Origin: Nitrosococcus wardiae
GTDB lineage: Bacteria > Pseudomonadota > Gammaproteobacteria > Nitrosococcales > Nitrosococcaceae
Direction: 5' to 3'
Length of the DNA stretch: 64,000 bases
NCBI RefSeq assembly: GCF_004421105.1
Contig: NZ_CP038033.1
Coordinates: 1,259,659 to 1,323,658 of the forward strand
The notes under the pieces are model-generated. The model did no database searches. It had not been told where the DNA came from and saw only the letters and a list, made by a program, of their open reading frames with translations. Made by a program: the position numbers and the translations under genes. Below are positions 1 through 7,751 of the stretch, in pieces (within the stretch, counting starts at the first letter, position 1; each line of letters starts with the position of its first letter).

Positions 1-1178
1 TTGACCTCTTGATGGGGAAGGTTAGTCCCGACAGTCTCGGTACGGCGCTCTTCGCTATCCTCCCGTGATGTCAGGTGAGTCAGGGGGGAGGCCTCTGTTT
101 GGCCATAGCCAATCAGGATTTCACGGCAATGCATTTCCCCCATCACCCGCTTCATTAACACCGGTGGGCAGGGGGCGCCTGCCATGATGCCTGTTCGGAG
201 GCTAGAGAGATCAAAGTTTGGGAATTGGGGATGTTCCAATTCGGCAATGAACATGGTGGGGACCCCATGAAGGGCGGTACAGCGTTCCTTCTCGATGGCT
301 TGTAAGACCAATCGGGGATCAAAGTGTTCACAGGCAATGACGGCGCAGGCGCCAACCGACAGGCAGAGCAGATTGGCCAAGACCATCCCAAAGCAGTGGT
401 AGAAAGGGACGGGGATACAAAGCCGGTCTTTGGCCGTGAAATGCATTGCCAAAGCAGAAAAATAAGCATTGTTGAGGATATTGTGGTGGCTCAGCACCAC
501 TGCTTTAGGAAATCCCGTCGTTCCTGAAGTATATTGAATATTGACAGGATCATCCCGATCGAGGGAGGCGGTCATCTTATCCAGTTCTTCGGGGCTAATA
601 TGCTCGGCTGCCTGAAGAAGTGCGGGCCAGGTAGTAAAGCCAGGAAAAGGAGACAGGGTTTGGTCAGGTTGCGCTGGGTCGTAGAGTCCTATCCGCTGCA
701 AATGGGGGAATTCCTCACTTTTAAATTCTCCTGAATCCTCTGTTAACCGAGGAAAAAGTTCTAGCAGCATAGAAATATAGTCACTGCTGCGAAATGAGGG
801 AATGGTAAACAATCCCTGCACCTCTGAGCGTTTCAAAGCATAGGCCAGTTCTCGGGTCCGGTAAGCAGGATTAAGGTTAACTAAAATGGCACCCATACGG
901 GCTGTCGCCATTTGGAGTAGTAGCCATTCGAGATTATTGGTGGACCAGATACCAATACGGTCGCCTTTAGCAAATCCTATCCCCATGAGCCCACGGGCCA
1001 GAAGGTCAATGCTTTCGGTAAGTTCCGAATAGGTGAGGCGCCGCTGTTGCGGCAGCGAAACGACGGCCTCCTGGGTGGGGAACTGACGGGCTACAGCGGC
1101 AAAATGCTCCGGAATGGTGGCGCCAAGAAGGGGGGTATTGCCACCTCGATGGCAATAGCTCTTTTGAAGGCCTATCAT
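1..1178 (-). CDS. AMP-binding acyl-CoA synthetase, 3' end cut off by window edge
   Basis: This protein activates a carboxylic acid as an acyl-adenylate and transfers it to coenzyme A. The minus-strand frame starts at ATG 1178 and stays open to base 1. About 392 residues are visible of the usual 540-560, so the C-terminal lid domain is missing. The adenylate-forming signature YTSGTTGFPKAVVLSHHN lies near residue 205 and the motif GYGQTEASP near residue 355. The sequence resembles FadD/FadK-like medium- or long-chain ligases, but the substrate cannot be read from it. It is followed upstream, on the same strand, by a glutamate/leucine-type dehydrogenase 41 bases away, so the two may be co-transcribed. 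Confidence 0.9.
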   Translation of the reverse strand, partial: MIGLQKSYCHRGGNTPLLGATIPEHFAAVARQFPTQEAVVSLPQQRRLTYSELTESIDLLARGLMGIGFAKGDRIGIWSTNNLEWLLLQMATARMGAILVNLNPAYRTRELAYALKRSEVQGLFTIPSFRSSDYISMLLELFPRLTEDSGEFKSEEFPHLQRIGLYDPAQPDQTLSPFPGFTTWPALLQAAEHISPEELDKMTASLDRDDPVNIQYTSGTTGFPKAVVLSHHNILNNAYFSALAMHFTAKDRLCIPVPFYHCFGMVLANLLCLSVGACAVIACEHFDPRLVLQAIEKERCTALHGVPTMFIAELEHPQFPNFDLSSLRTGIMAGAPCPPVLMKRVMGEMHCREILIGYGQTEASPLTHLTSREDSEERRTETVGTNLPHQEV

Positions 1179-1219
1179 GATTTCTCGACCAGTTTAAGAA
1201 AGTCGTCCGAGGGCAAGGG

Positions 1220-2332
1220 CTAAAATAACGACCAGCGCCGCAATCCCATAGTTTTTCTTACCCGCCGCGAGGCCAGATCAACAGCCGCTTCCCGGGGCAA
1301 TTTCTGCTGATTTTTAGCCTCTTTGAGCACCGCTTCGGTATTGCGCCGTAACTTCTCTTCAATGGCTTGAAAGGCCAAAGTTTCATTGGCCCCTTGGTAT
1401 TCCATGGCGGCACAGATCACCCCCCCGGCATTGGCGATAAAGTCGGGAATGCATAGGATGCCATGGGCATGCAAGTACTTTTCTGCTTCCAGCGTGGCCG
1501 GGATGTTGGCACCTTCGATGACAAGCTTTGTTTTTAGCCGTTGCACATTATCCTCCCGGATCACATCGGGACGGGCTGCTGGAATCCAAATATCACAGGG
1601 GATATCGATTATTGCCTCCCGGTCAAGTCTCTCCCCCTCCAGATAATCCACAACGCTTTTACCCTGCTGTTTGAGTGTCGAGAGGGTCTCCACATTTAAG
1701 CCGCCGGGATGGTGAATGGTTCCCTGGGAATCAGCCGCCCCCACCAGGACGGCACCCTTCTCGGTGAGAAAACGGGTCGCATGGTATCCCACCGCCCCAA
1801 AGCCTTGCACCACTATTCGAGCCCCTGCCAGCTCGAAATCGCAGAACCGGAGCGCCACATCGACCACATGACTAATCCCCCAACCGGTGGCGCCTATCTC
1901 ATCAAGGGGAATGCCGCCTAGTTCCCGTGGTAGCCCCACAACCCGGCCGATTTCATCTTTAACCCAGGCCATAGATTCCTCATCCGTGCCCATGTCGGGA
2001 GCAAAGATATATTGCTCGGCCTCTCGGAGGGCACAAGCAAAAGCGCGGATGAGGCGCTCTTTGTCCGGCTTTGGCATCTTGGGATCACCAAAAAGCACGG
2101 CCTTACCACCTCCATGGGGAAGTTCTGCCGCGGCATTCTTGAGAGTCATGGCGCGGGCTAAGCGGAAACATTCTTTAGTGCTGACATCCGGGGCTAGGCG
2201 GACACCACCGATGGATGGCCCTGTGGCGACATTATCAATGACCAAAATGCCCTTGAGGTCAATGGAGGGCTCATAAACATGAATGACTTTCAGTGGCCCG
2301 AGTTCGTCAGCAAATTTAAATACATTTTCCAC
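1220..2332 (-). CDS. Glu/Leu/Phe/Val dehydrogenase family protein
   Basis: An NAD(P)-dependent oxidative deaminase of the glutamate/leucine dehydrogenase family, about 370 residues. The glycine-rich substrate loop with the catalytic lysine (PHGGGKA) and the Rossmann motif GFGAVG are present. A longer frame is open to 2449. I place the start at GTG 2332 because a strong Shine-Dalgarno AAAGGAGG sits about 6 bases upstream and family similarity begins there (VENVFKFADELG). Residues upstream of this GTG look like untranslated leader. A second, very large NAD-glutamate dehydrogenase lies at 20005-24783. This smaller enzyme may therefore act on leucine or valine, or serve the opposite direction. 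Substrate not determined. Confidence 0.85.
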   Translation of the reverse strand: MENVFKFADELGPLKVIHVYEPSIDLKGILVIDNVATGPSIGGVRLAPDVSTKECFRLARAMTLKNAAAELPHGGGKAVLFGDPKMPKPDKERLIRAFACALREAEQYIFAPDMGTDEESMAWVKDEIGRVVGLPRELGGIPLDEIGATGWGISHVVDVALRFCDFELAGARIVVQGFGAVGYHATRFLTEKGAVLVGAADSQGTIHHPGGLNVETLSTLKQQGKSVVDYLEGERLDREAIIDIPCDIWIPAARPDVIREDNVQRLKTKLVIEGANIPATLEAEKYLHAHGILCIPDFIANAGGVICAAMEYQGANETLAFQAIEEKLRRNTEAVLKEAKNQQKLPREAAVDLASRRVRKTMGLRRWSLF

Positions 2333-2571
2333 AGAATCCTCCTTTGCGGTCAGTGGTCGGAACTCCCACAGCGCCCGCCGGGCTATGGGGGGATAAAGGA
2401 TATTGAGAATTAGAACCCAAGCGTCAGAGTCCTTATAAGCCTTACCCACCTTGAGTGGGTCTGATAGCCAGCATGGGAGACATATCCCTTGATTTTTATA
2501 TTTATATTAATCTTAGTCCAATTTAACTTAAGGCGGGGTGGACAGGATCGAAGGATGTTAAACTTGGCGGT

Positions 2572-3594
2572 ATGAAAACGGCTAGCAGTCGCTTTTTTTC
2601 TAATACCTTTCCCGCCGCTTATTTACCCCGGCGGGTGTCCATTGCGCCGATGATGGAATGGACTGATCGTCATTGCCGTTACTTTCTCCGCCTGATTTCC
2701 CATCACGCCTTGCTCTACACCGAGATGGTGACGACAGGGGCGCTTATTCATGGGGATCGGGAACGTTTCCTTGCCTATCACCCAGCGGAGCATCCTCTGG
2801 CTTTGCAATTAGGGGGGAGCAACCCCGAAGAAGTGGCCTTTTGTGCCCGTCTGGCTGAGGAACACGGGTTTAATGAAGTCAATCTTAATGTGGGCTGTCC
2901 CAGCGACCGAGTGCAGTCTGGACGTTTTGGGGCCTGCCTGATGATGGAGCCTGAATTGGTTGCTGAGTGCGTTGCGGCCATGGCCCAAACGGTCCAACTT
3001 CCGGTAACGGTCAAGACCCGGATTGGGGTTGATGAACAGGATTCCTATGAGGCTCTGACCCGGTTTATCAGCACGGTGGCGCAGGCAGGTTGCCGGACTT
3101 TTATCCTCCATGCCCGCAAGGCTTGGCTGCAAGGTCTGAGCCCTAAGGAAAATAGGGAAAAACCCCCTTTACGTTATGAAGTCGTGCGGGCTATCAAGCA
3201 GGATTTTCCCCATTTGGAAGTGGTAATCAATGGGGGGATTACGACCTTGGAGGAGGCCCAGGAGCATTTAACATTACTGGATGGAGTCATGATTGGCCGG
3301 GCGGCCTACCATAACCCTTATCTTCTTGCCCAACTCGACCGGTATTTCTATGGGGATTTTCATCCCCTATCTCCCCGCCATGGAATTATGGAGGCTTTTT
3401 TACCCTATGTGGAAGAACAATTGGCTCAAGGCATTTATTTGAGCCGTATTACCCGCCATATTCTGGGACTGTTCCAGGGCCAGCCGGGGGCACGGGCTTG
3501 GCGCCGTTATTTAAGTGAAAATGCCCACCGGCCTGGCGCGGGGATAGAGGTCATCCGGGAAGCCTTGCGGCGGGTGCCGCAAGGCTTTGGATGA
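2572..3594 (+). CDS. dusA: tRNA-dihydrouridine(20/20a) synthase
   Basis: A flavin-dependent tRNA-modifying enzyme that reduces uridine in the D-loop. The 340-residue length and the opening [18 protein letters not shown] are typical of the DusA branch. The motif [19 protein letters not shown] carries the catalytic cysteine (about residue 109). The glycine-rich FMN phosphate site appears as VVINGGITT and [12 protein letters not shown]. It stands alone on the plus strand and is transcribed away from the dehydrogenase gene, with a shared upstream region of 2333-2571. Its last codons form a strong hairpin (3560-3587). Confidence 0.95.
   Translation: MKTASSRFFSNTFPAAYLPRRVSIAPMMEWTDRHCRYFLRLISHHALLYTEMVTTGALIHGDRERFLAYHPAEHPLALQLGGSNPEEVAFCARLAEEHGFNEVNLNVGCPSDRVQSGRFGACLMMEPELVAECVAAMAQTVQLPVTVKTRIGVDEQDSYEALTRFISTVAQAGCRTFILHARKAWLQGLSPKENREKPPLRYEVVRAIKQDFPHLEVVINGGITTLEEAQEHLTLLDGVMIGRAAYHNPYLLAQLDRYFYGDFHPLSPRHGIMEAFLPYVEEQLAQGIYLSRITRHILGLFQGQPGARAWRRYLSENAHRPGAGIEVIREALRRVPQGFG
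3560..3587 (+). terminator. hairpin inside the 3' end of dusA
   Basis: A perfect 12-base inverted repeat (AAGCCTTGCGGC and its complement) with a GGGT loop ends seven bases before the dusA stop codon region. AT-rich sequence with TTTTATT follows at about 3596-3612. It looks like an intrinsic terminator whose stem is built from coding sequence. The T-tract is not directly adjacent, so termination is an inference. Confidence 0.5.
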
Positions 3595-3679
3595 TAAAAA
3601 TTTGCCTTTTATTCTCCTTATTATTTACTGGTTTACTGACAAGGGCTTTCTTGCAGTTTTTCATGCTTAAGTGAGTTTC

Positions 3680-4936
3680 TCAATTAAGCTGTATTCGCCG
3701 CCCCCATGGCACTTGGGCTTTGCCCTTCACGAGCCAGATGACCGGATAAGGAGGCTCTACTTCGGGGAATGGGCCTCGGGCGTCGGTAAAGTAAAGCAGA
3801 GCGTCCGGGTAGATGCCTGCTTGTTCCACCCAGTCAAAGGGGGGGCGAAAATTGGTATCACCACCGCCGGGTAAACTCTCTGGCAGTGTCAGTACCTCCC
3901 AGGGTTCATAGATCCACGGGCCTCGTTCACAAAGGTCGGCATCGCAGGCGTGGAGGAACACGCGGGCCCGAAGTTGGCCCTTTAGGGCACTGACTTCGGT
4001 AAGAAAGCTCTGTAATTGCTCATCGTGAATGGAGCCGCTGGTATCTAGCACGATCACCAACTCTATTTGCTGGGAAGCGAGGCGAGGCAAAATCGCCGAA
4101 CCTTCACGGCGAGAGGGCCGGGTAAAGCTGTAATCATTCCGCGCGGCAGTGCTCAGGTATTGGGCGAGTAATTGCCGCCAAGGGAGTTGGGGTTGCCCAA
4201 GGCTGCCAATGAGTCGTTGTAAGGGACCGCTTAGCTTGCCGGCTTGTAAGGCTTGTTGGGCAAGACTCGTGGTTCGTTGTTGCCAGAGGCGGTTGAGGTG
4301 TTCCCGCTCCGCTTCGGTTAAGGGCGGAGGTGATGTTGAAGGGAAGGTTTGGGTGGAGGGAAACAAAAGGTCGCCCTCAGAAGGTTTATCTTGCTGCTGT
4401 GAGCCATGGATGCTCCAACCTTTACTGGCAGTATTGAGATCAACAGGGGTGTCGGACAGGGGGGGTTCGTTTTCATAGGCATGGTAATCGACAGTTTGCA
4501 ATTTTGCTCCGGAGGGAATCAAGGGATAAATTTCTTCGGCGCTTAGGCCACGGTAGTCTTGATTAAGTAACACCCCAGGCGGGGGTTGGAGTCCCTCTCG
4601 AACCAGTAATTGATTGACTGCATAATCACAGGCCGCATTCCAACGGCCTAGGTTCCGGCGGCCCCGGCGGGCAAAGTGACATAACGCGCAGTGGAGGGCC
4701 TCGTGGGCCAAAATGAACTGGAGCTGCTCAAAGGAAAGCCATTCTACATAAGCAGGGTTGTAGTAGATAGCCCGGGCATCAGTGGCGGTGCTGCCACACC
4801 ATTCGGGGCTTGCTTCCTGTAAGGGGAGGTGCAGAATCAAAGCTCCCAGGAAAGGCCGTTCCACCACCAGGCGCGTCCGGGCGGCGCTAAGCTTAGTGCG
4901 GAGTTTGGTCCCTTGGGAACTCCAGCTATCGTTCAT
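3680..4936 (-). CDS. VWA-like domain protein, DUF2201 family
   Basis: A 418-residue protein with two visible parts. The N-terminal DUF2201 putative metallopeptidase-like region contains an HExxH motif (AHEALHCALCH, about residue 80). The C-terminal VWA-like region has the MIDAS-type sequence LDTSGSI (about residue 295). No signal peptide is seen, so it is probably cytoplasmic. It overlaps the upstream MoxR-type ATPase gene by 11 bases, so the pair is translationally coupled. This pairing of a MoxR AAA+ protein with a VWA partner is a recurrent bacterial arrangement thought to act in cofactor insertion or complex remodelling. The target of this pair is unknown. Confidence 0.85.
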   Translation of the reverse strand: MNDSWSSQGTKLRTKLSAARTRLVVERPFLGALILHLPLQEASPEWCGSTATDARAIYYNPAYVEWLSFEQLQFILAHEALHCALCHFARRGRRNLGRWNAACDYAVNQLLVREGLQPPPGVLLNQDYRGLSAEEIYPLIPSGAKLQTVDYHAYENEPPLSDTPVDLNTASKGWSIHGSQQQDKPSEGDLLFPSTQTFPSTSPPPLTEAEREHLNRLWQQRTTSLAQQALQAGKLSGPLQRLIGSLGQPQLPWRQLLAQYLSTAARNDYSFTRPSRREGSAILPRLASQQIELVIVLDTSGSIHDEQLQSFLTEVSALKGQLRARVFLHACDADLCERGPWIYEPWEVLTLPESLPGGGDTNFRPPFDWVEQAGIYPDALLYFTDARGPFPEVEPPYPVIWLVKGKAQVPWGRRIQLN

Positions 4937-5972
4937 AGAGCATCAGGTCAGAGACCTGCCGCGCCCATTTAGTAAATCCAGGATGAGCCAGGAGGGGGCG
5001 ACCAATGGTCCGGAACATTTCAGTGACCAGCATCACCCCCATCTCCCGTTCCGGTAGCCGGGTAGCATAATCCAGAATATGTCCATAGATACGGTGTGCC
5101 TCATGGGTCTCCATCGCATCCACCGCCCGCCGCACCAGGGTTGCGGCAACCCCATATTGGAGATCCAGCTCCTCCGGGATGGCAACTTCCTCCCCCCGTA
5201 ATATGGCCTCTACATCGGGCATTCGCGCCATATTATCAATAAAAGTCTTGAATTCCAGGCCGGCCTTAGGACCCACACAGGCTTGCAGGGCCTCCAGCAA
5301 TAATTCTGGAGCATCAGCAAATTTTTGTAAGGCCCGATGAGCATATTCCCAGGAGCGAGGAGTTGGGAAGGCGAGGGGGGTTTGATTAGGTTCGATCTCG
5401 AACAGGAATTCAGGCCGGTACAGCAAAAAACCAATCAAGCGCTGGTCGATACCCTGATGACTGGCCCAGGTGACCCAATCTCCCACATGGGGTTCGATTT
5501 CATAGTGAGTAAAGCGATTAGCAAGGGGGGCAGGTAAAGTATAAGTAATGCCTCGATCCCCATGGCGATTGCCCGCCGCCACGATGGCCCAGCCCTCTGG
5601 TACGGTATATTCCCCCAAATGACGATCGAGAATAAGTTGGTAGGCCGCGGCGGAGACTGTAGGGGGCGCCGAGGTTAATTCATCCAGGAACAGAATCCCT
5701 TCAGGTCCATGGCGTTTTTGGTTGGGTAGCATGGCGGGGATTGCCCATTCCACCCACCCATCGACCCGGAAGGGGATACCCCGCAGGTCTGTTGGTTCTA
5801 GCTGTGATAAGCGTAGATCAATAAGCGGAACGCCAAAGCTCTCCGCGACCTGGGAAAGGATCTGGGATTTACCTACCCCCGGTGGTCCCCAGAGCATAAC
5901 GGGGGTATGTTGGCCGTGGCGGACCGCAGCGAATTCTCGCTTGAGGATAGCAGTAATATGTGAAGGACGCAT
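4926..5972 (-). CDS. MoxR-family AAA+ ATPase
   Basis: A 348-residue AAA+ ATPase, likely a chaperone-like remodelling factor. Walker A is GPPGVGKSQ (about residue 30), Walker B is ILFLDELTSA (about residue 95), and the sensor-1 asparagine lies in VAAGNRHGD. It is the first gene of a two-gene operon with the DUF2201/VWA protein, whose start overlaps its 3' end. MoxR-VWA partners commonly activate metalloenzymes, for example methanol dehydrogenase, gas vesicle or cobalt-chelatase systems. Nothing adjacent identifies the client here. Confidence 0.88.
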   Translation of the reverse strand: MRPSHITAILKREFAAVRHGQHTPVMLWGPPGVGKSQILSQVAESFGVPLIDLRLSQLEPTDLRGIPFRVDGWVEWAIPAMLPNQKRHGPEGILFLDELTSAPPTVSAAAYQLILDRHLGEYTVPEGWAIVAAGNRHGDRGITYTLPAPLANRFTHYEIEPHVGDWVTWASHQGIDQRLIGFLLYRPEFLFEIEPNQTPLAFPTPRSWEYAHRALQKFADAPELLLEALQACVGPKAGLEFKTFIDNMARMPDVEAILRGEEVAIPEELDLQYGVAATLVRRAVDAMETHEAHRIYGHILDYATRLPEREMGVMLVTEMFRTIGRPLLAHPGFTKWARQVSDLMLYER

Positions 5973-6007
5973 AAAGTTTTTCTGCGAATTGAATCCTAAG
6001 GCTAGTC

Positions 6008-7468
6008 TTAACTGCTACTCAAGCGATGGAACTGCAAGAACTCGCGCCGGGTTTTGGGTCCATTGGTCAAAAAACTAGGCTCGGGGTTTTGGAGGTAGTC
6101 TTGCTTGATCTGGGCTACCCGGTCTTGGGTGTTGCGCTTTTTGATTTCATGGGGCGCTAGGCCGTAAGGTTTGGCTGCATTTAATCCAAAAACCTTGGCT
6201 CGCAATGCCGGGGTGATTTCTGGATAGCCATAACTGTCGCGGAACTGGGGTGAAATTTGAAAGGCGCGAAAGGCTTGGATCTGGTCTTGAGGGCTCCCAT
6301 ACCAGATGGAGTCAGTGCCCCAGAGGACATTATTTTCACCCACATATTTGAAAAGTTTGCCCAGCAAATGGGCCGCCTGATTGGGATCTTGCATGACCAT
6401 TCGCCAGGTGGTGCCCAGTTCGGCATAGACATTGCTGTTAGGGGGGATATCGTTCTCTTGCAGGGACTGGATGAGGGTATCTACCCCGCCATCCACATTG
6501 GCCGGATCGTAAGGTCCCTCAGTATGCCGGGGTTCGAATCCCGAATGATACACAATAAAGTTAACATCTGGGTAGTGGCGGGCGACTACGCCAATATCGC
6601 GGCAGGTGGAATAGGCATAAGGCAAATTGAACAGGGGAATCCCTTTGTGGACGCAGATTAACTTGACTCCCAATTCCCGTGCTCGCTCGATAAAGGGAAT
6701 CCCATATTGTTCATCGTCCAGCCAGTAACCCTTACCTTCAGGCCCCCATTGGGTATAGGTTTTCCAGGCAGCAACCTGATGCTTTTCTTTTTGTTGGGCC
6801 ATTTCTTCAATGGCTCCTGGCAGGTTAGGGTGAACCAGGCCATGAATGAGCAGGCGATAGTTTCCCTCCATCGCTTCCACGAGCGCTCGAGTGGCTGCGG
6901 CTTCCTCGGTGGATAGGGGGTTATCTTCGGGGGCCGCGGGAACCGCCGAGAGAACGGCCATATCGGTGTCGCTATCTAGAAATACCTCGCGGATGAAGTG
7001 CTCTGCTGAAAAACATTCAATGGCCCCATCACCGCAGCGGGATTGGGGAAAGAATCGCAGGATATAAGTCCAGCGGTTGGTGAGACGACGCCAGGCCCCC
7101 TGGGGATTTACATGATGGCCTTGGATATCGAAGATAAATTCATGATTGTCGCCGATGCTGGCTTGCGCTGCCCCCGGCTCAAAAATAGCCTCGGCAGGAA
7201 TCTCAAACCATCCTCCATTTTTCCCGAAATACGCATAGGCTTCGTTCATTGCCAATAGGGTAGCTGCGGCACCACCCAGGGATTTAAGAAAACTTCGGCG
7301 GGAGAGCCCGGCTTTTTGGCTGCAGAGGGTGGCTCGTTGGTGGGCTAGTTCCCTTGCGGCTCGGGCTGGAGCGCCCAGGGGATAAGGCATAAATTCACCG
7401 TTTGAGGTGCTGTCGAGCTTGATAGGTAACCGTAAACCTTCCGGATCGAAGTTTTCTTTCATAGGCAT
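6008..7468 (-). CDS. Tat-exported amidohydrolase family protein
   Basis: A metal-dependent hydrolase of the amidohydrolase-2 (TIM-barrel) superfamily, 486 residues. A twin-arginine signal SRRSFLK followed by a hydrophobic alanine-rich stretch lies at about residues 56-80, after an unusually long N-terminal extension. Putative metal ligands include the HH pair in DIQGHHVNP, the His in VYHSGFEP and the Asp in WGTDSIWYG. The start at 7468 is supported by GAGGAG seven to eight bases upstream; a second ATG lies two codons later. Substrate unknown. The single-gene context (MITE-like element upstream, MoxR operon downstream) gives no hint. Confidence 0.8.
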   Translation of the reverse strand: MPMKENFDPEGLRLPIKLDSTSNGEFMPYPLGAPARAARELAHQRATLCSQKAGLSRRSFLKSLGGAAATLLAMNEAYAYFGKNGGWFEIPAEAIFEPGAAQASIGDNHEFIFDIQGHHVNPQGAWRRLTNRWTYILRFFPQSRCGDGAIECFSAEHFIREVFLDSDTDMAVLSAVPAAPEDNPLSTEEAAATRALVEAMEGNYRLLIHGLVHPNLPGAIEEMAQQKEKHQVAAWKTYTQWGPEGKGYWLDDEQYGIPFIERARELGVKLICVHKGIPLFNLPYAYSTCRDIGVVARHYPDVNFIVYHSGFEPRHTEGPYDPANVDGGVDTLIQSLQENDIPPNSNVYAELGTTWRMVMQDPNQAAHLLGKLFKYVGENNVLWGTDSIWYGSPQDQIQAFRAFQISPQFRDSYGYPEITPALRAKVFGLNAAKPYGLAPHEIKKRNTQDRVAQIKQDYLQNPEPSFLTNGPKTRREFLQFHRLSSS

Positions 7469-7559
7469 AGGCTACTCCTCGCTGAGATGGGGGGAAGCGC
7501 CAAAAGTTCTATCTTAAAAAGATAGCTGAGGGCTGCACATCACGCCTAAACATATAGCT

Positions 7560-7722
7560 CAGGACTTACTCATACCAATTTCATGTAATTTTGCATTGTA
7601 TAAGTTCAGTTTAAACAATTGCTTGAAGCCTTAATAGATTGCACTCTTTGATTAAATTGGTATCAGTTTGTCATACCTGCTTCCGGGAGTATGACGACTT
7701 CGGGTCTTTTGCGTAAGTCCTG
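7560..7722. mobile_element. MITE-like element with nested terminal inverted repeats
   Basis: The 163-base non-coding segment is bounded by a perfect 10-base inverted repeat, CAGGACTTAC at 7560-7569 and its complement at 7713-7722. A second perfect 10-base pair, ATACCAATTT at 7572-7581 and its complement at 7654-7663, lies inside it. It carries no open frame of note and fills the gap between the amidohydrolase promoter side and mltD. Outer ends of this kind are common on small insertion sequences and their derived MITEs. A target duplication could not be assigned. Confidence 0.55.
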
Positions 7723-7751
7723 TAGATTAGGAAGTTGCCCCCATGAGTGAT

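Noticed and set aside
155-469. Minus-strand frame of 104 residues
   Set aside because: It lies in a different frame from the acyl-CoA synthetase, whose signature motifs fix the true frame through this region.
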